Shown here one piece after another: positions 13,051 to 24,777 of a DNA stretch of 64,000 nucleotides (positions within the stretch are counted from its first letter, which is position 1; the number at the start of each line of letters is the position of its first letter). Below the pieces are notes generated by a model that saw nothing but the letters and a program-made list of their open reading frames with translations, was not told the DNA's origin and did not search any database. The DNA comes from Ascaris suum (taxonomy: Eukaryota; Nematoda; Chromadorea; Rhabditida; Ascarididae): contig CM024175.1 in the NCBI GenBank assembly GCA_013433145.1, positions 6,680,516 to 6,744,515 on the forward strand, written 5' to 3'. The translations under genes were made by a program, and so were the position numbers.

Positions 13051-13518
13051 ATGATAAAATCCTACCTCGCGCTGTTGTGCATTCAGATGTATTCAGATTG
13101 CTGCCAGATTTCACAAATGGGCGTTCAGATCATCGAAGTGAATAGTATGATGCATCTGTGGGACGAAAGTGGGAGGAGATGCATGCAACGAGTTATATTT
13201 CAGGTTAGTTCCATCGTCACAAAACTTCGCTCTTCATGAATGGAAGGGCAGGAAGATGGAGGGTTTAGCATGGAAATGGCGAGCATTATTTTTCTGCAAA
13301 ATCAAATCATTCAGTGGGGGATTACTTTCGGAGAAAAACTTGGGGTTCTGCTTCAACACGCTCAGATTGCCATGGAACTTTACAAAAAGGGATTTCCATG
13401 CATTTGGGTGCCGAAAACAATATTCTGGTAGGTAATCATGGAAGCAAGGATTTTCAGGGCAGATGAGAGGTCTTGGTTATCAACATCTGAGGTGCTATCA
13501 AGTGGGAAGTTTGTCTAA
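13051..13518 (+). CDS. Candidate small three-exon gene, unknown family
   Basis: Three exon-like segments with matching phases: 13051-13203 (51 codons, donor GTTAGT, phase 0), 13315-13427 (acceptor TCATTCAG, donor GTAGGT, phase 2) and 13458-13518 (acceptor GATTTTCAG, stop TAA). The predicted product is 108 residues. It starts MIKSYLALLCIQMYSDCC, which could be a short signal peptide, and contains KLGVLLQHAQIAMELYKKGF and then a Trp-rich end (CIWVPKTIFWADERSW). Introns would be 111 and 30 bases; the second is below the usual nematode minimum of about 40, which weakens the model, and reading through it is an alternative. It lies only about 100 bases after the stop of the first SXP/RAL-2 gene on the same strand. 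I recognise no domain. A decayed mobile-element fragment is also possible. Confidence 0.28.
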
Positions 13519-14711
13519 GTGATACCCATGTGAATTGGGATCTGGACAGGTCGGGAGCGATGCCCATGCCAGTTAAATACGAGCTTGTACTGCGCCTATC
13601 TTTGTTTTTCGATTGGCTTTTATGTTTGCAAAACATACGTCATTCTCACCACAGGCATAGCGTGAGAGGTGAGCGCTAAAGATTTCTGCTTTATAAAAGT
13701 TGCCATCGCTTCACCACCCGTTATCGTCTTCGGCAGACAGTAAAACATCATTCGCAAACTTTTAAAAAAGCACTGCGGTTATTCATGAAAATATTATTCG
13801 AAATGCATGCCGTGGTTTTCGACAGATCTCTCTCTATAGAGGAAAGGAGAATTTAAACCATTGTATTACCGAACAAGAGCGCCGTTAAAAGAAGGTTACA
13901 CGAGTTTAAAACAATTCTTCAGTTTTTCAATCATGAACCTCCTTCAACAACTCGTCGACTTTGGATGCGTTCTTCACGCAATAATCAAGCTTTAAATTCA
14001 AATAATTTAATCGCTTCTGAATCAAAAACGCAAATAGGGCGAAAATTCCATGACAAAAGTCAGTAATGGCAACAAGACCATAGCAGTTGCATTGCAACAA
14101 ACAATAAAGCGGCAATTAGCAATCAGAAGGCAGCTCGAAAATTTATCGTAATTTCGCTTTGCTTTATACTGATCATAAAGACTATGTCCATCGCTGTTCC
14201 ACACCAAAACGAAGGCATGGGAACAGATGACAATTCACTGTGTTGTCAGTGTGCATCACAGAAAGAGCGTAAACAAACAGGACGGTGACCTGTCTGCAAC
14301 TGGTCGCTCACTACTCCTTCATGAACCTGGAATGCTGATCTCACTAGCTTGCACTGTTGTCAGCACCAAACTGGCTGCATCTGGCAGCATATAGATCGGT
14401 GCGTTCATCCAAACATAGCTGCCATAATCCGACTGGAACTGCGCTGGGTAAAAAACTGTAATATAGCAGTGAGCCTTATAATGGCAAAATGATAACAAAG
14501 AATCGTCTTCTCGAGCGGCGATTATAGCGCATTGGGAGCATTATTTCAGCTGCATAAGATCATTTTAGCCACAGAATGGTAAAAACTGTTTTGTCTGTCG
14601 GATGATTCATCGACATCAGCATCAATTCGTTGGTGCCGATGTCAACGACGTGATAATGGGCGATACTATTGTGGCAATGGATAGATATAAGTAGGCGCCG
14701 ATGGAAGTGCT
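13519..14711. other. Intergenic region between candidate gene and SXP/RAL-2 gene 2
   Basis: About 1.2 kb with only short random-looking frames on both strands. No RNA gene, repeat or exon chain was found. Confidence 0.5.
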
Positions 14712-14720
14712 AACCATTCA
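14712..14720 (+). promoter_or_regulatory. Probable spliced-leader acceptor of SXP/RAL-2 gene 2
   Basis: ACCATTCAG ends 29 bases before the chosen ATG at 14750, with no exon recognised upstream. Position and sequence fit an SL trans-splice site. Confidence 0.4.
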
Positions 14721-14749
14721 GGAATCGCAAACGTACTCGATACGTCGAA

Positions 14750-16270
14750 ATGAAAGAGGCAATCATCTTCTACGTCGTCTTTGTCGCGATATGCGGAATG
14801 GCACAACCTCCACATCCTCCACATGGATCCCACGAATTCCGATCCGCCGAACGTTTTGGAGGTATGTTGACTTTCAGGCACATGTTTATTATGTCTACAA
14901 CCATTTAAATGCCTGGCTGATCAAATGGATTTTAGTTTTTGATGATTTAGCTCATTATTGAAAGTGCTTCTAGAATGTGCTTCTAAATGCTTCTAAATGC
15001 CTCGTTCAGACAGTTGCATAAAGCAGACTTCTTCTTCGTTAGCGCTCTCCAAAGAAATCGTATACATTGAATTCATTTGTTTTGACATGTTGGAGCGCTA
15101 GCGAATAAACCAAAATCGCAAGTAACAACGGATTTTGGTTGGTTTCTGCCGTTTCCATCGTGTATGCAAAAAAACTTTGAGAATCGTTATCTCGCTGTCT
15201 GCAGCTATGCACTACTATCTCTAATTATTATTATTATGAAGATTGCGTTGAGGAGAATGAAAAAGTGTGCTAGAGATCGAACTCGGAAACAGTTTCTGAA
15301 GAAGCATATTTAATTTCCGGCCGCGGATTCAAGCACGATCGAGTTCCACCATTCGCTAATGGAGCAAGCAATGAAGCAAAGAAGCAACTGAAGGAAATTT
15401 TCAAGGATAAGTCTCTAACGAAAGAACAAATCAATGAAAAAGTGCAGGAATGGGTGAACTCGCAGGATAGTTCTGTACAGGTTATAATTGTTATACTTTG
15501 CGATTTATTGACAAGCGAAAAAAATAACGGACGACGGCGAATAGCAAAGTGTTTGTGAGTGAAAGAAAGCGAGGCCGATTCAGCTTGAAATTTTAATCAT
15601 TATTGCAACGTTTTCAACACTTCTTCAAAGCAAAAAATAAACGGTCTCAAGCTTTTATTATTACCAGCTGTCGGCTGCATCGAGAATGCATATGAGAAGA
15701 GAAATGCATCAAGGATCAAGTATTCGGAAAATAGTGCAACAGCCTTTATTGCTATTAATTACGCAACAATATATCCAACAGAAGTACTCAGAGATCATCA
15801 AGGCCGTAAACGCGGCGAATTTCTCGAGTAGATGAACAAATAGTTTCTCTCAGTTGAGCGACGGAATTAAGAAGGCTTAATTTATGGCCAACAATGCTTT
15901 CTCAGCATTGCATGGCACTTGATCCGACAAAGTTTGTAGTGATTAGTGATGCTTACATGTGCAAATGCAATCTTACGTTTTCTGGAGTGTTAATCATCTA
16001 TTTACTAATGAATAATTGCAGAGTGCTTATGCGGAGTTCGAGACAAAAAGGAAGGAGCGGGAGGAACAAATGAAGAGCAAAATTGAAAGTGCTAATTTAA
16101 GTGAGCAAGCCACTTCGGCGCTGAAACAAATCGGCGATGTGATCAGCAACAACTCGATAACGATTGGCGACGAGCACAAACAGATAAGAGATATTTTGAA
16201 CGGCCTCACGCCCGAGCAAAGAAAAGAAGTGGAAAGATTGCTTCACGGAAACAGACCGAACTTTGAATGA
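14750..16270 (+). CDS. SXP/RAL-2 family (DUF148) secreted protein 2
   Basis: Three exons: 14750-14861 (donor GTATGT, phase 1), 15293-15480 (acceptor GGAAACAG, donor GTTATA, phase 0) and 16022-16270 (acceptor AATAATTGCAG, stop TGA). The product is 182 residues. MKEAIIFYVVFVAICGMAQ is a signal peptide, followed by a short Pro/His stretch (PPHPPHGSHEF). The DUF148 core is PPFANGASNEAKKQLKEIF, then LTKEQINEKVQEWVNSQD, then a charged helical half (FETKRKEREEQMKSK and onward) and the end NGLTPEQRKEVERLLHG. The LTKxQ...W motif aligns directly with the first gene (LTKQQLEDMLRKWAKEQG), so the two are paralogues, but they share little else and differ in exon number. The start was chosen because it alone gives a signal peptide in frame. 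A longer frame starting at 14701 is in another register and is a shadow. Confidence 0.87.
14966..15003 (+). repeat. Short tandem repeat (ATGCTTCTA unit)
   Basis: Three to four imperfect copies of a 9-12 base unit containing GTGCTTCTA/ATGCTTCTAA lie in the first intron of the second SXP/RAL-2 gene. Confidence 0.8.
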
Positions 16271-16301
16271 GAAGATTTCTTGAATACAACACATGCGAGT
16301 A

Positions 16302-16307
16302 AATAAA
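16302..16307 (+). terminator. Polyadenylation signal AATAAA
   Basis: A canonical AATAAA lies 31 bases after the stop codon of the second SXP/RAL-2 gene, followed by a T-rich stretch (GTGTCTTTTTT). It fits a very short 3' UTR, as is common in nematodes. Confidence 0.75.
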
Positions 16308-17762
16308 AGACGCTTGAATTGTGTCTTTTTTGAAGTCCGTGCAAAATGGCACCATCAGTGAAAAGAATCCTCTTCCTCATGAACTGCATTTAAAATCTAA
16401 ATATGCAAAAATAATAATAAAAATCTAATCAGTTTGCAGCGAGTTGTTGAAAACAGCTATTGAAAGAGTTCTTCCCATTTGCACTCTAATTCCGTTTCTC
16501 TTGCATAGGTATATTTCATTTTATCATGGCGTAGACCATTATAATATAGTTTACGTAAGGGAAGCAGAGACTAGAGAAAATTACTATGTATGAGCTGAGC
16601 GACCCATTAAAGGCTTATGTACTTTCTTGATGCTCACTGCGAGTGCAGCGGGACGATCAGTCTACCATTTTTGAGCTGAGATTTTATTCAACAACTTAAC
16701 ATGTGTTTATTAGTCGAACTAAACTCGATGAAATCATACTCACGCAAGAGCGTGAACTTGCAATTAACTTCGATGAGGTGATCCATCCTGTTCGTACGAT
16801 CATTTGGCTTCTTCAGTTTCATTCGGAAATTCTGCGAAGCCGAGTTCTTCAAAAACGGCTGTCATCTCGCTATTCAACGTTTCCTTATCAGGCACCCTTC
16901 GTCCGCATATTAAAGCCTGAAAGTGCACTCGCTAGCCATGCTGAAAATACTCTGGACTAGATCTTAAATCTGAACTAGATCTTAACATTTGCTGCATCCT
17001 TTTGCAACTCCGACGAAGGAATATGCTTTTGTGATTCACTGACAATAACCTTCCCTTGCAGGACGAAAGAAACAATTTGAATCATCTTTAATCAACTATA
17101 TTTGAAAAAACTGTAGCTCAGTTGGGTGCGTACATGTCAAGACAATTTATAAATATTTTCAAACACCATTGTAAAATACGGAAGAGCAATAATGTTATTA
17201 CTGTAAAAACTGAGGGAATACGTCACAGGAAACGCAAAACATCGATTCAAGTGCACAAATAGTCTTCAAAAACTTTCAGCTGGGATCGTACTTGACAGCT
17301 GCAACTGTGTGATAAAGTCGTGACATAAGCAAGTACAGTTGCGTTTACGAGGCATCACCGCTTCCACCATGTGTAGTAAAAATGGTTACTTCTAAAGGCA
17401 GTTGTTTCGCCTCTTTCTGGGTGTTAGATGCAAATTTCAGGGAGGAAATATGAAAGAAAAGAAATGTTGAAAAGTTATGGAAACGAGAACCTTATTTGAC
17501 ATCTTGGCAGAATACGATACGAGCGCGCACTGCTCGAATACCTCTCTGAACGATTTAGTGTACTGCAAAATCGACTTCATCAGAACAAAGAAATCTTCAT
17601 TCTCGAAAAAATCCCATCATTATATCAGTAAATGCTTCGTCCCCTTTTTTCTAGTTTATTAATCTTGCCAAAAGAAACAAAATAGATTGATAAAAAATTT
17701 TTGGTTCTTAGATTGTGTTCGATTACCGTTAAAATTGTCAAATGAGGGAGAACCTGTTTGGC
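16308..17762. other. Intergenic region between convergent genes
   Basis: About 1.45 kb separates the plus-strand SXP/RAL-2 gene from the minus-strand methyltransferase-like gene. It has short frames only, a direct repeat of CTAGATCTTAA near 16956-16986, and a fragment resembling a tRNA D-arm (TAGCTCAGTTGG near 17115) that has no tRNA around it. Confidence 0.5.
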
Positions 17763-20700
17763 TCAAAAATGAAGTGGCAGTGAGAAGTTCACATTTTCTA
17801 TGTCTGGAAATAGGCGTCTGGAAATAATGAAAAGGATGGGACCGATGATGTGAGTGAAGTGAAAACAATAAAACAATCAGTCACATTGCTGGAAGCTTGA
17901 TTAAAATCAGTTGTCATTTAGAAGCAATTGAAATACGAACCACTTCTGCGATATATTCCGGTTCGACCAAAATTGAGACGGCTACCGTTCCTGAAGTGAA
18001 TGCTTCATTACGCGTTCAAGGTAAATCAGCGATGTAAAGCAATGAATTTCCCTACTTTCGATTCTTCCGTCGATCCTTCTGCTATTTTCAAACATCGGAA
18101 ATTCCGCCCAAAACTACAAGTATAAAAAGTGTTTATCGTTAATCACTGAAGCTTGTAAGCAGCCTAAAATATGCGCGGTTCAACCTATAATTCCCCCGAA
18201 TGGTTCCCTGTCTTCTGCTGACATCCCAAAATTCTTACGTATCTGATCCACTTTATTGTATCGTTTTTGCTATGCTTTCACGTTTCAATTTTCGCAAACA
18301 CAAAGTCATTCAAACATTTAATAGCACTAATGTAATGTTTATAGAAAGAGAAAGAAAATATATGGAAAACAGTGAACCGCTTGTTCTGTAACTTCTGCTT
18401 TGATAAATTTTTGAATTTACCCTACTCAGTACAGTGACATCATGCACAAATATGGGACATGTCTGCCCGTTTGTCTGTCTGTACACAGGCACGTGCTGCA
18501 TGTGCCGGCCTCTCTGTCTTTCCTGCTCCTTCAACTTGGGAATCATTGAAGCTGTTTTACAGCAATCGATTTTTTACTTTATAACCGGTTGCGGTAGAAA
18601 ACAGAATATTAGTTGATACCTCATTCCAAAGTTTTTAAATTCTTTCTTTATTTTTTATTTTATTTTTTTAAGTATTAGTTGATCTCATTACTTTCTAGTA
18701 TCTCTTAAATTGGCCATTCACATGAGCAGGTTGCAAAACGCTCGTAGCACCAGCTTTTCTGGCGCGTTTCTCTTCTTATCCCGGGAACAATAGCCTCTAT
18801 TGAAAGAAAAAATAGGGAGAATTTTCCGCACTTACTATGGTGTCATATAAACTTTTTTTTCGCAATAAATCACGCATTAAGCATGAGTTGATCAATGAAG
18901 GGTCGATAACGAGCAGTGCACGGGCTGATAACGATAGCTCAAATCAATCAGCCGTTTTCGATTCTTGAGTGCTCATTTCATTCGAAGATCTAGAGTAGTC
19001 AACACTTGCAGGCAGCGCGTGGACTGCACGACAATAATTCTTCATAATTCAATTTTTTGCGCACAAATGGCATCCCAAAAGATTTTTTGATAGAAACGTC
19101 TCCACTGCTCAATTTTCCTTTAGACTCGAACGGACAGCATATGCACGTGGTCGGTCCAAAACGCACTGCTTGATTGAGCAGAGCTAAAGCTAGGCTTCAT
19201 CGAAAGTTGATGATGACAAACGGTGCGATCGAATAGGCCCGCCTCATTGAAATTTACAGAATGGTCATGGAACGATCTCATTCGTGATTAAGGCGTTTAC
19301 TTTGAAGAAAGATACCATTGTCGGCTAGTGCATCATGAAGAAGCTTGGCACCGTCTTTTGTGAGAAACGCTTCAACAGGACATATAGCACCATAACGAAA
19401 TGCTGGATGACATGCATCAAGATAAATTGCATCGAAATGAGCTTGTCCTAAAACTCTTGCAAAAGAGTGCTTCATTTTGCCAAATACTGACATTTCAGAC
19501 AATCTTCTTAGAAGCTGTTTGCTGATGAGAAGAGGCTTAAATAAACAGCATTAAAATAAACAGGAAAAACGGTTTTAGAAACCTGCTAACATTCACATAA
19601 CGCCGCTCTATCTTACAATCGAACGTAGTAAATGCATGGAAATGCTAGGATTTTGAGTTCATAATGAAATTCTTTTCCCAGCCTCCTCCCCCTCTTCCTT
19701 TTCTTCAGTCGTCCCCCCCCCCCGAACTCATTTCCCTCCGAAGGCAGTAGGCAAAAACTGCCGTTTTACAATTCATGACATTATCGCATTTTTGTGCATC
19801 ACTTCAATAGTGCAACTAACGCTGCCTTGGGTATATGACAACAATATATGACAAAAACTATATGCATCTCCAAGCTTCGACTGGTTTGAACGAAGAAAAT
19901 GCGTATATTGCTTTAGCAGACGCAACAGACCATTCCCCGTTTATAAACGGCGATTTTCAGTTCTCACTCACATATCTCATCACCCATGACATTACTGGCC
20001 ATTAATAAACCATTCGAAAAATATGTCGAAGTGTCATTTTTTCATATTGCATCATTCAAACATAATGCCTTTCTCACAGGAGAATCCGATCGACCGAAGT
20101 TGTCTTCTTAATACCATATTCCACATCCCACACATTCATTATTCAAAGCAGAGATTCAGATCGCTAATTTAGACCAATACAGTAGCTTTATTTCAAAGTT
20201 TTGGTGTTCATGGAAAAGAATATGCAATGTTGGACCTGATCGTTGATGATCACGAAGAAATTGCAAACCGTCCGCGATGACCACTCGCTGATGATGGTCG
20301 AGCGTGAGATCGAAATATTTTTGTGCAACTTTATAAAACGTCTCTTCAAGCTCAACAACGGTGATGTTCATCTCAAAACTTCCGAAGAGGTTATTAAGTA
20401 ATAAACGCGAATGAAAACTCCTTAAAGCAACACCGTCATTCCCACTCAAGAGGAATGTGCCAAGTCTCATATCTTTTACAATCTCGTTTATTTCTTTCAG
20501 GAATTATAAAATTAAGCTGAAGCGCTTATAAAGCTTTGGCAAGCGGGGCTCCATTCCTTTTTCTTAATGCTACTGAATCGACTTCATGCGTTATGACAAC
20601 AGCTGTTAAAAGTTGGATTCGAGCCTTTCGAATATCATAACGCCATCAAAAGTCAGGTGCGAGGTCTTTCTTTGTTTCGAGAAGCTCTTTCCTTCCACTA

Positions 20701-23029
20701 GAACAGCCTCGAGAAAGCCACCTAACGCAAAGGTTGACCTCGAACTGCCGTAATCACACTTCTCTCAATGTAACATTGCGCGTTTACATTTGCGAGTTCA
20801 CAACGAGTGAAGCTATCATCAAAGGAACAGTGTTTACCTTTTGACTACAATTAACTGAGCCGCACCACACTACTCTTAGCTAATAAATTGCAATAATGGG
20901 AAAAGTTGATTGTTGTATGGGAAATCATTCTAAACAACTGATGAGCGAACAAATCGTGCAAAATCGTTCGAATATTATTTCTCAGTGGTAAAAGTCGAGC
21001 AAAAATTGTTCGAACACTTAGCGAAGCTCATCGCCATTAGGCACAAGATGTTTCGATCGAACAAGCAAGAGTAGCTTCATTAGCAATGAACTGCTATTTC
21101 TTTAAAAAGGACTTTCCTCATGCTTTAACATATGCGAAATTACTCCTTTTTTTAGTGATGAAACCGGAATACATGCTAAAGCCAAGGAGCCGATTTTTTA
21201 ATGAGACCACTAACATTTTGGAATTGATGGTGTAAATAACCATTGATAACGCCCGTACCAAGTCCAATTGACAATACATTGTAGGTCTTTGTGTGGTCAC
21301 GAAACGTACCGGTCACAAACGGTGCAGCGATCAACACTTTTGTATATAGATGCACAACTCTAGCGAAATCCACTGATAGATAGCGTGCATTGATTGTATC
21401 ATTGTGATCTTAAATGAGAAATGAATGAGTTGTGATAAGACTGCATGGATGAAGCAGCACTAATCCATAAACATCCCACAGGGTTCTATGCACTGTTGCA
21501 TAAACATCGAGCACTAAAACAGTATCAATCGTTCACTTTCTTGTGACGCTTTTACGGCAGTAGTATAGCAAGCGTACGATTGGATGCACGCCTGATAAAG
21601 TGAGGATAGATTTCGCAAATGCGGAATGCTAAGTTGCAATAGAAGAATGGAAAAAGGGTTATGCGCGAGACAACGATGTAGATAGTGTGATTTAGACGAC
21701 AAAGAAACAGAAATTAATGCAATCTTTGGACATCTAGGCTTCGCTCTTGATTGTTCGACCATCATTGCTTCCACTTGTTCATACAACTTGCGAATCAAGG
21801 ACCTATATTTCATTTGCCTCAGGGAAGGAGTAATAATTTTTTATTTGGCTTACCGACGTTATCACTCGATCTTAACGAAGATATAGAAATGATGAAGTCA
21901 CATAATTAGTTTACGCTTATCGCAGTCATAAAATGAATGAATTAAACGTGAAAATTCATTTCAAAGCATCTTATTCTCAGCGTTGCTGTAAATAAATAAT
22001 TTCTCGCAAATCAACTCCTTGCAAATGCGTTCTCACCTAAGGTGACGCGTTAAGGGCAATGGTTCATTGACCTGGCATCGCCTCTATATCGATTTACTCC
22101 CTCACAATTATTTCACTGGTAAAGTCGGTCCAACAAAAATGACTCTAGTAGTGGCCACTCGGATTCAATATTCAGACACGCTTTTTTGCATTCATCGATT
22201 AGCATATTCGTTAGCATACTAGATAAAACTGAACGTTTTATTTATGGACAAGTTTACTTTTACCGTTTGCGATTCAGAGCGTAAATGCAAAATAAAAAGT
22301 TTCTTCGAAAACAGTGCGCATTTTCTTAGTAACAACGTTCGCAAAAGCGAAAACATTCTGTCGCGGTATTTGTGTCGATTAACTGTGCCACATGACCGTA
22401 AAGAGTTCGTGAAGAGATTCATAGCAAAGTTTCGAAACAAGTTTATTAGAAAATTTTACAAACCCTGTGATGATTTAAGCGTGGCAGCAGCAACAATATC
22501 TGAGCCGAACTTGTTGGCTGTCAGCAGCCTCACAATAAGAACGCTTAAATAAAATGACTTATTGTAACGCATAAAGCAATCAAATTAACACTCATAGACT
22601 AACGTTCATTCAAAGATATTTTAATAACAAAGCAACATATTCAATTAAACAATCACTAATTACTTTCATGACAATTGTGTTATCAGCTGGAAAGGATAGT
22701 TTTATTTCGCCATTATTCACACAAATAGGACAATTATTGAAATTTTAAATGAAGGGAAATATTTTAATATTCAGCAAATAAATTCTTATATTCATAAAAA
22801 CAGTCAAGAAATTAGTGATTTTTAAGCGTAATTCAGATTAGAAAAATGGCTTATCGTCAGAAAAAGTTAAAACCAACCTTCCATTGGGAAGTTTCAAGAT
22901 CTCATCGTGGATAGTGAACTGCGTCCTGTCGATGACAAATTTATCGATGAATACTGCAGCAGTGTATTCAAAATCAGTCTTCATCAGCTCATAATTGACA
23001 CAACGCACATCGCAAAGTAGTAGTGCAAA
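17763..23029 (-). CDS. Secreted SAM-dependent methyltransferase-like protein (spermidine-synthase-like fold)
   Basis: Minus-strand exons with agreeing phases: 22878-23029, 21732-21802, 21215-21408, 20236-20371, 19316-19447, 17937-17990 and a terminal exon, best placed at 17763-17803. The model gives about 259 residues without the initiator. The first exon (FALLLCDVRC) looks like the end of a signal peptide. The SAM-binding glycine motif is VLSIGLGTGV (residues 119-128), followed by VVELE (144-148) whose Glu should bind the ribose, VVIADG (169-174) and FDAIYLDAC (189-197), then a ICPVEAFLT segment. This order is that of the spermidine synthase/METTL13-like methyltransferase superfamily, which is expanded in nematodes. 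No catalytic polyamine-site residues can be assigned, so the substrate is unknown and it may not be a true spermidine synthase. Two donors are the unusual GTCCAA. The start codon is unresolved: ATGAAGCTGTTACTTTTT at 23054 would encode a good signal peptide but is out of frame by one base. The last exon is ambiguous, because reading on past 17937 also gives a stop at 17914. Confidence 0.8.
19713..19723 (-). repeat. C11/G11 mononucleotide tract
   Basis: Eleven C on the plus strand (G on the gene strand) in a pyrimidine-rich part of an intron of the methyltransferase-like gene. Confidence 0.95.
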
Positions 23030-24765
23030 CTGAAGTAAAAAGTAACAGCTTCATATAGCCGATTATTTTAGAAGTAATGGTTACCTTACTTTCACATAAC
23101 AATTTTTGTTTTTCCCATAATATGGAAATACTACGGTATTATTATTATAACATAATAACTGACATGGATCGTGAAATATCATTTACGTATGGCATGTTCG
23201 CGTAATCTCGACGAAAAGGAGCGCTTCGATTGGCTCGTTATTCACCCATTGGAATGATGGATGCATAATCGATGGTCAGAAATTCCACCGGTGAGCGGTT
23301 TAATAATCGGTCTTTCGTCAGTCAGAATTACTGATCAAAAATATTTTTCATAGAATCAGTTAACCTTAATATTTAAACCAGCCCCTTTATGGATAAAATC
23401 AGTTCAATTAACCAGACTTCATGTTTTCTTCCGTTGCACCTAAACCTGGCATAGCACGCCATGCTCGTACGTCTATACATTACACCAATGATTTGAAATT
23501 TGAAAGAAATCGAGGCCGCATTTTTTCACTCTCTTTTATTTTTTTGAAATTCTCAAATTTTCAAATCTTCAGTCTGAAGCAAGGCAGCTCATGCTCGCTC
23601 CCATCACGCGTCCGAATGCGAGGAGTGAAACTTTTTGCCCTCACTACATTTCTGTAGACAGATACACTGTCATCTACTGATTTTCGATCATTTTCTTTCA
23701 AACCATCCATGCCTGAAATCATTGCGAAAAACCACCAATTGTGGTATCACTAATCTTTCATCGGCGAATCACAACTATCAGCAATGAGAATATCCGGAAG
23801 CATGATGACGAACACGTTATGTGCGTTAATACTCTGCCGTAGAAGCTCACTTCGCCCATGCTTGAGCAAACAAGGAACACAGAAATTTTCGTGTGGAAAT
23901 CTTCAAGGTGATGAATGCAAATTCTCCAACGACCTCAAAAGCATCATATGCACTTCTAGAAGGAATGGCAATATGAACATGATCAAATCGAAAAATGGCG
24001 CAAAGCTTACAGTAATCGTTGACAACACTGTTGAATAGCGAAAGCCACAACTGCACATGATTTCAGTGATTTTGCGCTGTGTAGACCATATAACTTGAAT
24101 GCGCCTATCAGCAGCTTTTACGTTTGCTCTTCTTTCTGGAAAAGGTCTTCCGCTTTAATGCTCATACTTTGTTTAAACCATTTGGTGATAATCAAACTGC
24201 CAAGGGAGAGGTGCAGCAAGAAGAAGCGCTTTTGAGATGTTGGCCTACAGCCGGCTCCAGTGGATTCAAAAAAGTAAAAAGCAGCGTTCGTGAAGGTCCC
24301 TGATATCAGTCTCACCCTACGGCCACCTCTTTTTGCCCCTCTCCTCTCATTCTTTCCTCACCCATTTGAGGAAATGTTGTCACTTCTCTTTATCTACGCC
24401 AATTCTCTTCTTTTACTATGGATCTGGGTACAAGTTAAAGCTTTGTTTTGAGACGTGAAATAAGTTTTGTTTGATACGAAGGAATCTCAGGGATCTCCAC
24501 AAAGACCCATCTCCCCTCCCCCCTCTTCCTCCACCCAATCGGTGTCTTTTTGCGATGAAAGCGCAATCCTCCCCACTAGGCAAAATACAAAGTATGGACC
24601 GTAAGCAGTTGATGGGGTGAATTCTGGTTATGGATAACGTAAGGCTACAGGGTTCGGGAATGAAGGTATAACATCTTTCGTGCAAATCACCACAGTAGGT
24701 TACAATACAAGAACATGTTGAAGTATGGTTTAAAATGATTGTCACTGGTGTGCAACTCACATCCA

Positions 24766-24777
24766 CCCCCCCCCCCC
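24766..24777 (-). repeat. C12/G12 mononucleotide tract
   Basis: Twelve C on the plus strand followed by GCCCC. One of five such tracts in the window. Confidence 0.95.

Noticed and set aside
17107..17140. tRNA-like TAGCTCAGTTGG
   Set aside because: No matching acceptor, anticodon or T arm follows; chance similarity or a tiny fragment.
22244..22552. 102-codon plus-strand frame with Lys/Phe-rich sequence
   Set aside because: Lies antisense inside an intron of the methyltransferase-like gene, AT-rich, no motif and no splice-leader site that stands out.
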